Positions 59,822-64,000 of a stretch of 64,000 bases of DNA are shown here, piece by piece (the first letter of the stretch is position 1; each line of letters opens with the position of its first letter). The stretch comes from Nissolia schottii (taxonomy: Eukaryota; Streptophyta; Magnoliopsida; Fabales; Fabaceae): the NCBI GenBank assembly GCA_003254905.1, contig QANU01046775.1:1-64000 (forward strand), read 5' to 3'. The notes beneath the pieces were generated by a model. It did no database searches. It worked only from the letters and a program-made list of their open reading frames with translations, and was not told the DNA's origin. A program made the position numbers and the translations under genes.

Positions 59822-59915
59822 ACATTACATGAGTTAAAACACAAATTTTATGTATATATGTACGAGTTGTATGTATGGTGTATGATTTTTGGTATACGTG
59901 TAGCAAAACTCTTTG
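59822..59915 (+). repeat. Right end of MITE-like repeat copy 2
   Basis: Starts after the single N at 59821 by repeating 59508-59572 exactly, then continues past it. A probable unmerged overlap. Confidence 0.8.
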
Positions 59916-60459
59916 TAGACAGTATCAAAATGTTTCCCCTACTTTAAGTAGCTGCTAATTTTTCTCTTTCTGCTTAATTTCCCCATTCTCACTCCATATC
60001 TATTTGTTTATTTATTACAGGCTGAAGTACTGTTCATTTAGCTGTGCCATACTTCATTTTTATCAGCAATATATGGCCATTGTAGACAGACCCAGCTTCT
60101 GCTATCATCAATCACACTCAATTCTGCTTCTTGCATCTTGTCTTTTGTACGTGCTTCACTTATACAATTTCTCAATGGCCTATGTTTAGCTGTCATGCCA
60201 ACGATCTTTGATCATATTTTTATGTCCTCTTCCTTCAAAACAAAAACTTGGATGAAGGGGGAAACCATTGGTTCCACTTAATTAGCTGGGTGGTGCATGT
60301 GTTTGACTCAACTGGTGAATGAGACAGAGTGGAGAGTGCCATCACAGGGTGCATGCCAACTTGATGAAAACGATGAGTTGAGGAACCACTCTCAATCAAG
60401 CAAGCTGCTCACGTGAGAAGATTGGAGGGAGACATATAATAATTAAAAGAGTCTTGCTA
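59916..60459. other. Gene-free spacer
   Basis: No gene or element recognised. Confidence 0.45.
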
Positions 60460-60596
60460 CACATACACTAAAAAAATATACACCATACATACACCCTATA
60501 CTTATATACATAAAGTTTGTGTTTTAATGCATGTAATGTTTATGCACTTAATTAAGTATAATTGAGAATATCATCTATAAGTTTGTAATGTTTGTG
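60460..60596 (-). repeat. MITE-like repeat, copy 3 (minus)
   Basis: The complement of copy 2: CACAAACATTAC, CTCAATTATACTTAATTAAG, ACCATACATACACC. It ends at the single N at 60597 and starts at TTGCTACACATACAC, equivalent to the end of copy 2. Confidence 0.75.
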
Positions 60597-60597
60597 N

Positions 60598-61426
60598 GCT
60601 TGGTCTGATCAGTGATATTGAATAATGCCAATGAATCACATGTGGAGGAAGTAAGCTGTCTTTCTTGCTCTATAAGCAAAGAAAAGATGTCATGGATGGC
60701 AGGTAAAGGCTTCATCATCATAATTTGGGTCCGGATGTGAGTGTATTGCTCATTTAATCCTCTCAAAAATCTGACTGCATATTCAGTGTCCCTGTAACCA
60801 CGGATTATGCCAAGACCACAACTACAAGGGGATGAACACAGACAACTCGGGATTGGAATAAAGCTATCAAGTTCTTCCCAGAGAATTTTCAGCTTTGTGA
60901 AGTAATTTGTGATGGTCAATTCACCTTGCTTTATAGAATATAACTCCTCCTGCACAATGGCAGTTCTGAATATGTCACCTTGGTGGTATCTTCTCTTGAG
61001 ATCTAGCCATAGCTGATGGCAATCATCTATCCAAATGACACTTTGATAGATTTCTTGGTTTAATGATCGAGTAATCCAGGAAAGAATATAGGTATTACAC
61101 TTGTCCCATGCTGCAAATTGAGGATCAGAGATAGGTGGCTTGAGAATTGTTCCATCAACAAATTTTATTTTGTTCTTGCCCTTCAGGGCAAGTTTCATGG
61201 CCCTCTCCCATGTGTGATAGTTCTGAGGGGTAAGGACAGTTGAGATCAGAGAAGCACCGGGGTTTTCGCCTGGATGCAAATAGAAGGGATCCAAGGTTGG
61301 ATCAGTTTGCTGAGAATTGGAAGCATTGCCCAGTCTCAGTAAGTTTTGCAAGTTGCAAAGTTGTTGCAAGAGTGATTCTGAATCAACTCTTGTTGATGAG
61401 TTAGGGTCTTGATCAGAATTTTCCAT
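60598..61426 (-). pseudogene. Ty1/copia Gag (N-terminal part)
   Basis: Minus-strand frame from ATG at 61426 (MENSDQDPNSSTRVDSESLL). DPFYLHPGENPGASLISTVL and TPQNYHTWERAMKLALKGKN form the gag N-terminal domain. CHQLWLDLKRRYHQGDIFR, SIKQGELTITNYFTKLKILW and YAVRFLRGLNEQYTHIRTQI form the UBN2/Retrotran_gag core. It runs open until the N at 60597, where MITE-like DNA replaces the zinc knuckle and pol. The frame itself is clean, so the loss is from assembly or recent. Confidence 0.88.
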
Positions 61427-61792
61427 GAGGAAACAATTAACAGGAACCAGAGGATATAATGTGCAAATTACAGGAACAGCAGAAAATGATTATCAAAGAA
61501 TAGAAACTGAGGCAGATCAGAACATGTGTAAATCAATGAGAGAATGTATGATTTTCTCTCAAGAATTTTGCAATTTCATTTGAAAGAATTGCGATATAGA
61601 TTGTTCAAGAAAGGATATGAAGATCACATGAAAGAATTGCGATATAGATTGTTCAAGAAAATTTGGTCCAAGAACAGGTTGGAGACAATTCTCACCAAAC
61701 AGAAATTGACATTAAGCACACAAATGGCAAGAAAGAACGTGATGAACCTGTGATGGAGTCAATGAAGAAAGCGGAAGCGAGAATTAATGGCG

Positions 61793-62090
61793 AGTGATAC
61801 CATGATAAACTGCACAGGGGGTGCTGTGACTCAGAAACAGCAGCAACACCCGCAGCAAAGAACACAAAACTGATAAGAACAGAAACGCAGCGGAGAATTG
61901 TGAATTTGTTATATCAATCTTACTTACAAAATGGTGGATGAGTCACTCTTTATATAAGAGTACAAGAGTGAGAGGCATAAATGTTTCTAACAAACAAACA
62001 GAAACATTAACTGAAATAGACAGACAATAACAAACTGTTATTAACTAACTAGGATTACTTGCACAGCAAGTAATCTTGCTATCTATCTTT
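61793..62090 (-). mobile_element. Ty1/copia 5' LTR with primer site
   Basis: On the minus strand, a TATA box (TATATAAAG, about 61960) is followed by an LTR end GTTTATCA at about 61804 and the primer site TGGTATCACTCG. The outer boundary is approximate; an inverted repeat GATTACTTGC / GCAAGTAATC is at 62053-62076. It belongs with the gag at 61426. Confidence 0.7.
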
Positions 62091-62096
62091 GATAAT

Positions 62097-62975
62097 ACTT
62101 ACCATTCAGAAACTTCAATTTTATATGAAGTGCACAATTCAAAATTTCGTAGCACCATTACAATGGCAATATTCCAAGTCATACTATTAATTTATTTACT
62201 CAATGCAACTGGATACAATTTAAAGTATAACCATAATACTTGTGCTGGAGAGCAACAATTGTCAATAATCAAGATTCCTAAAGATTAAAGGCACACTAAA
62301 TTGCAGGAATAGGCTCCTATCCTATCAAATATCAACCGCAGAAAAAGGCAGGGAGTTGCCCTAGTTCGGAGATATATTGATTGACCCAACTTAGTAGTAT
62401 CCAAAAGGCCCACGTAACTCTCATTTGTAGGCCATGTTCTAAGGACCAGAACATTCATGGGTTACTCAAAGAACCACCCTCCCTTCCATATTTGGGCCGA
62501 AAGATTTAACAACTCTTTGCATATTCTTTGTAGAGTATCTGAGCACCGTATGGCTTGAATTCATTTTAGGTTTCGTTTGGTTTGTATTGGTATTTTTGTT
62601 TCTTGTTTTTGTAGGATCTTGCAAAATAAATAGTGAAAATTATAAATAAAAATAGAAAATTGATTTTTTTGTTTACCCTTTTTTTTATAAATTTTTGAAA
62701 AACAGAAACTAAATAGAGACTCCGCGCGTGTTAGAATTTTTGTTAAATTATTCTTATAGTGTGTGTATCTGGGGTAACTCTATTTCGTTTTGTTAATATA
62801 AAGGTTCTATAGGTGCATGTGTGCACTAGGGCGGATCCTTCTTTGCCCTAGAGGGGGCGACAACCACCCCAAAAATTTTAATTTTTCTTATAATAGTATA
62901 GATATATTTTTATTTGCCTTCTTAAAAAAATTGTATATTTATACCAAAAATAAAATAAAATGTTAGTTGTATCCA
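62097..62975. repeat. Second copy of 56990-57870
   Basis: Starts where the copia LTR ends and stops at GTTGTATCCA, after which the GAGTTTAC-rich repeat begins instead of the flank seen at 57871. Confidence 0.88.
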
Positions 62976-63150
62976 TGGTTGTTAAATTCTCGAGTTAACT
63001 CTTAAACTCTTACGAGTTTACGATTTTACTACACAAAAACGAGTTAACACTTATGTAAACTCTTTTTTGGTAAACTCGTACGAGTTTAAGTAAACTCTCG
63101 ATTCTGCTAGCGAGTTCACGAATTAAAATCTATCTACGAGTTTACGAGTT
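62975..63150 (+). repeat. GAGTTTAC-rich repeat, copy 2
   Basis: Begins ATGGTTGTTAAATTCTCGAG, is full of GAGTTTAC and its complement GTAAACTC, and contains the 16-mer GAGTTTAAGTAAACTC also present at 39312. Continues as AT-rich DNA to 63379. Confidence 0.6.
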
Positions 63151-63381
63151 TACCTCAAAATGTACAAATTTTGTAACTTTGTTAGATACTTACCTAACTT
63201 TGTTTATATTAGATAATGTATATTGAGTTTATTTTGTTAATTTCATATATTTATCATAATTGAGCTATGTTTTATTGAACTATAAAATAATACATATACT
63301 AAATAAAGTATGACATAACCACTAAGTGTCATGCATTAAGGTGTATTTTATGATATGTCTTTCATTAATTTAATTTAAANT

Positions 63382-64000
63382 TGGGTTAAGGGAGAATATT
63401 TTGATAATGGTGCAAGAAATGATGATTGGTATGGAGTGCTTAAGAAGATACTTGAATTTGAGTATGTACATGGTGGGAGGGTAGTGAACCGAATTGTGCT
63501 TTTCTACTATGAGTGGTATGATCCAACTTATCCATGTGGAATTCAGGCACAATCCCACTCCAAAATCACAGAGATTAATGCAACTAAAAAGTATAGGGGC
63601 ATGATACATTTATCATTGCACAAAATACAAAACAAGTATATTATATACACTACCCTAAACAACGGCAATCAAATTGGAGGGTTCTCATGAAAAGTAAGCC
63701 AAGTGGCGCATTGAGGCTGAGAACAAAGTTGAGGAAAAATAACGTAATGAAGCATATCAAGTGGATGAGCCAATCCCTTCCAGGAGAGTTGTTAAGGACG
63801 AGGAACCAACAACTTTATATCATGATTCAACAGAGGATGAAGATAACATAATTAAACTTCTACCCATCTAACAACACGTACCAAGAGCTAAAGATGTTGA
63901 AGAAAAAGAAGAATTTGATGATGAATTTCGATTTGAAGAAGATGGAGACAGTCTTCAACTATCAGATTAGCATACCTATATTATGTATTGGACTATTTAC
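63382..64000 (+). pseudogene. CACTA (En/Spm) transposon fragment, DUF4216-like
   Basis: After the single N at 63380 the plus strand reads EYFDNGARNDDWYGVLKKIL, EFEYVHGGRVVNRIVLFYYE, WYDPTYPCGIQAQSHSKITE and YRGMIHLSLHKIQ. This matches the pattern of the DUF4216 domain found in plant CACTA elements (GVL..I.E, VLF..EW.DP, GI/GT). The usual tail follows: a decayed acidic stretch (DEEPTTLYHDSTEDEDNI) with stops near 63690 and 63740. The start is lost at the N join and the element runs past the window end. Confidence 0.65.

Overview
This is nuclear DNA of a flowering plant, most likely a eudicot and plausibly a papilionoid legume (the legume part is an inference from overall feel, not from a diagnostic gene). 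It is AT-rich, repeat-dense and draft quality, with two long N runs (16159-16325, 39800-40441) and seven single-N joins. Only one gene looks intact: a three-exon, minus-strand heavy-metal-associated isoprenylated plant protein (HIPP) at 30472-32533. A 5'-truncated pectin methylesterase lies at 21366-22064. Nearly everything else is transposable elements, their debris, or tandem repeats.

Layout. 1-5874: Athila-type gag-protease-RT on the minus strand, next to a plus-oriented polypurine tract and a 1.6-kb LTR (an orientation conflict). 5875-18615: a chromovirus (Tekay/Del-like) element with a truncated 5' LTR, tRNA-Met primer site, decayed gag-pol with chromodomain, and a 3' LTR. That 3' LTR was split by a same-family solo LTR (13106-17556, target duplication GAAGC), which was itself split by an Athila-type solo LTR (15770-17182, target duplication CATAC). 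18616-20290: an array of 63/70-bp monomers into which the chromovirus inserted, with further monomers fused directly to the truncated pectinesterase. 23360-26476: a minus-strand composite LTR (target duplication CAATT). 27.4-30.4 kb: a 23-bp periodic repeat and gene-poor DNA. 30.5-32.6 kb: HIPP. 33-44 kb: MITE-like repeats, a 446-bp LTR with primer site, and a gap-adjacent tandem duplication. 44.5-55.3 kb: a foldback hairpin array, a decayed Tat-type integrase, and a decayed multi-exon coding region split by a complete 5.9-kb non-autonomous Tat-like retroelement (47783-53692, target duplication ATTTA). That element has gag but no pol, and carries an intron-containing coiled-coil ORF on the opposite strand. 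55.3-64 kb: Ty1/copia fragments, diverged duplicates around single-N joins, a SINE present beside its own empty site, and a CACTA-type (DUF4216-like) fragment.

The most striking signal is a 9-bp pseudo-palindrome, CGCT(G/C)AGCG, repeated at 21-22 bp steps in four LTRs of two different retrotransposon lineages. The spacers between copies are not conserved. In both Athila-type LTRs the array ends 19 bp from the TATA box. It looks like a helically phased binding-site array shared by unrelated LTRs. A second unusual signal is a family of foldback hairpins built on TCTGAAATCGCCA, with six copies at 44.57-44.89 kb and one at 53.75 kb.
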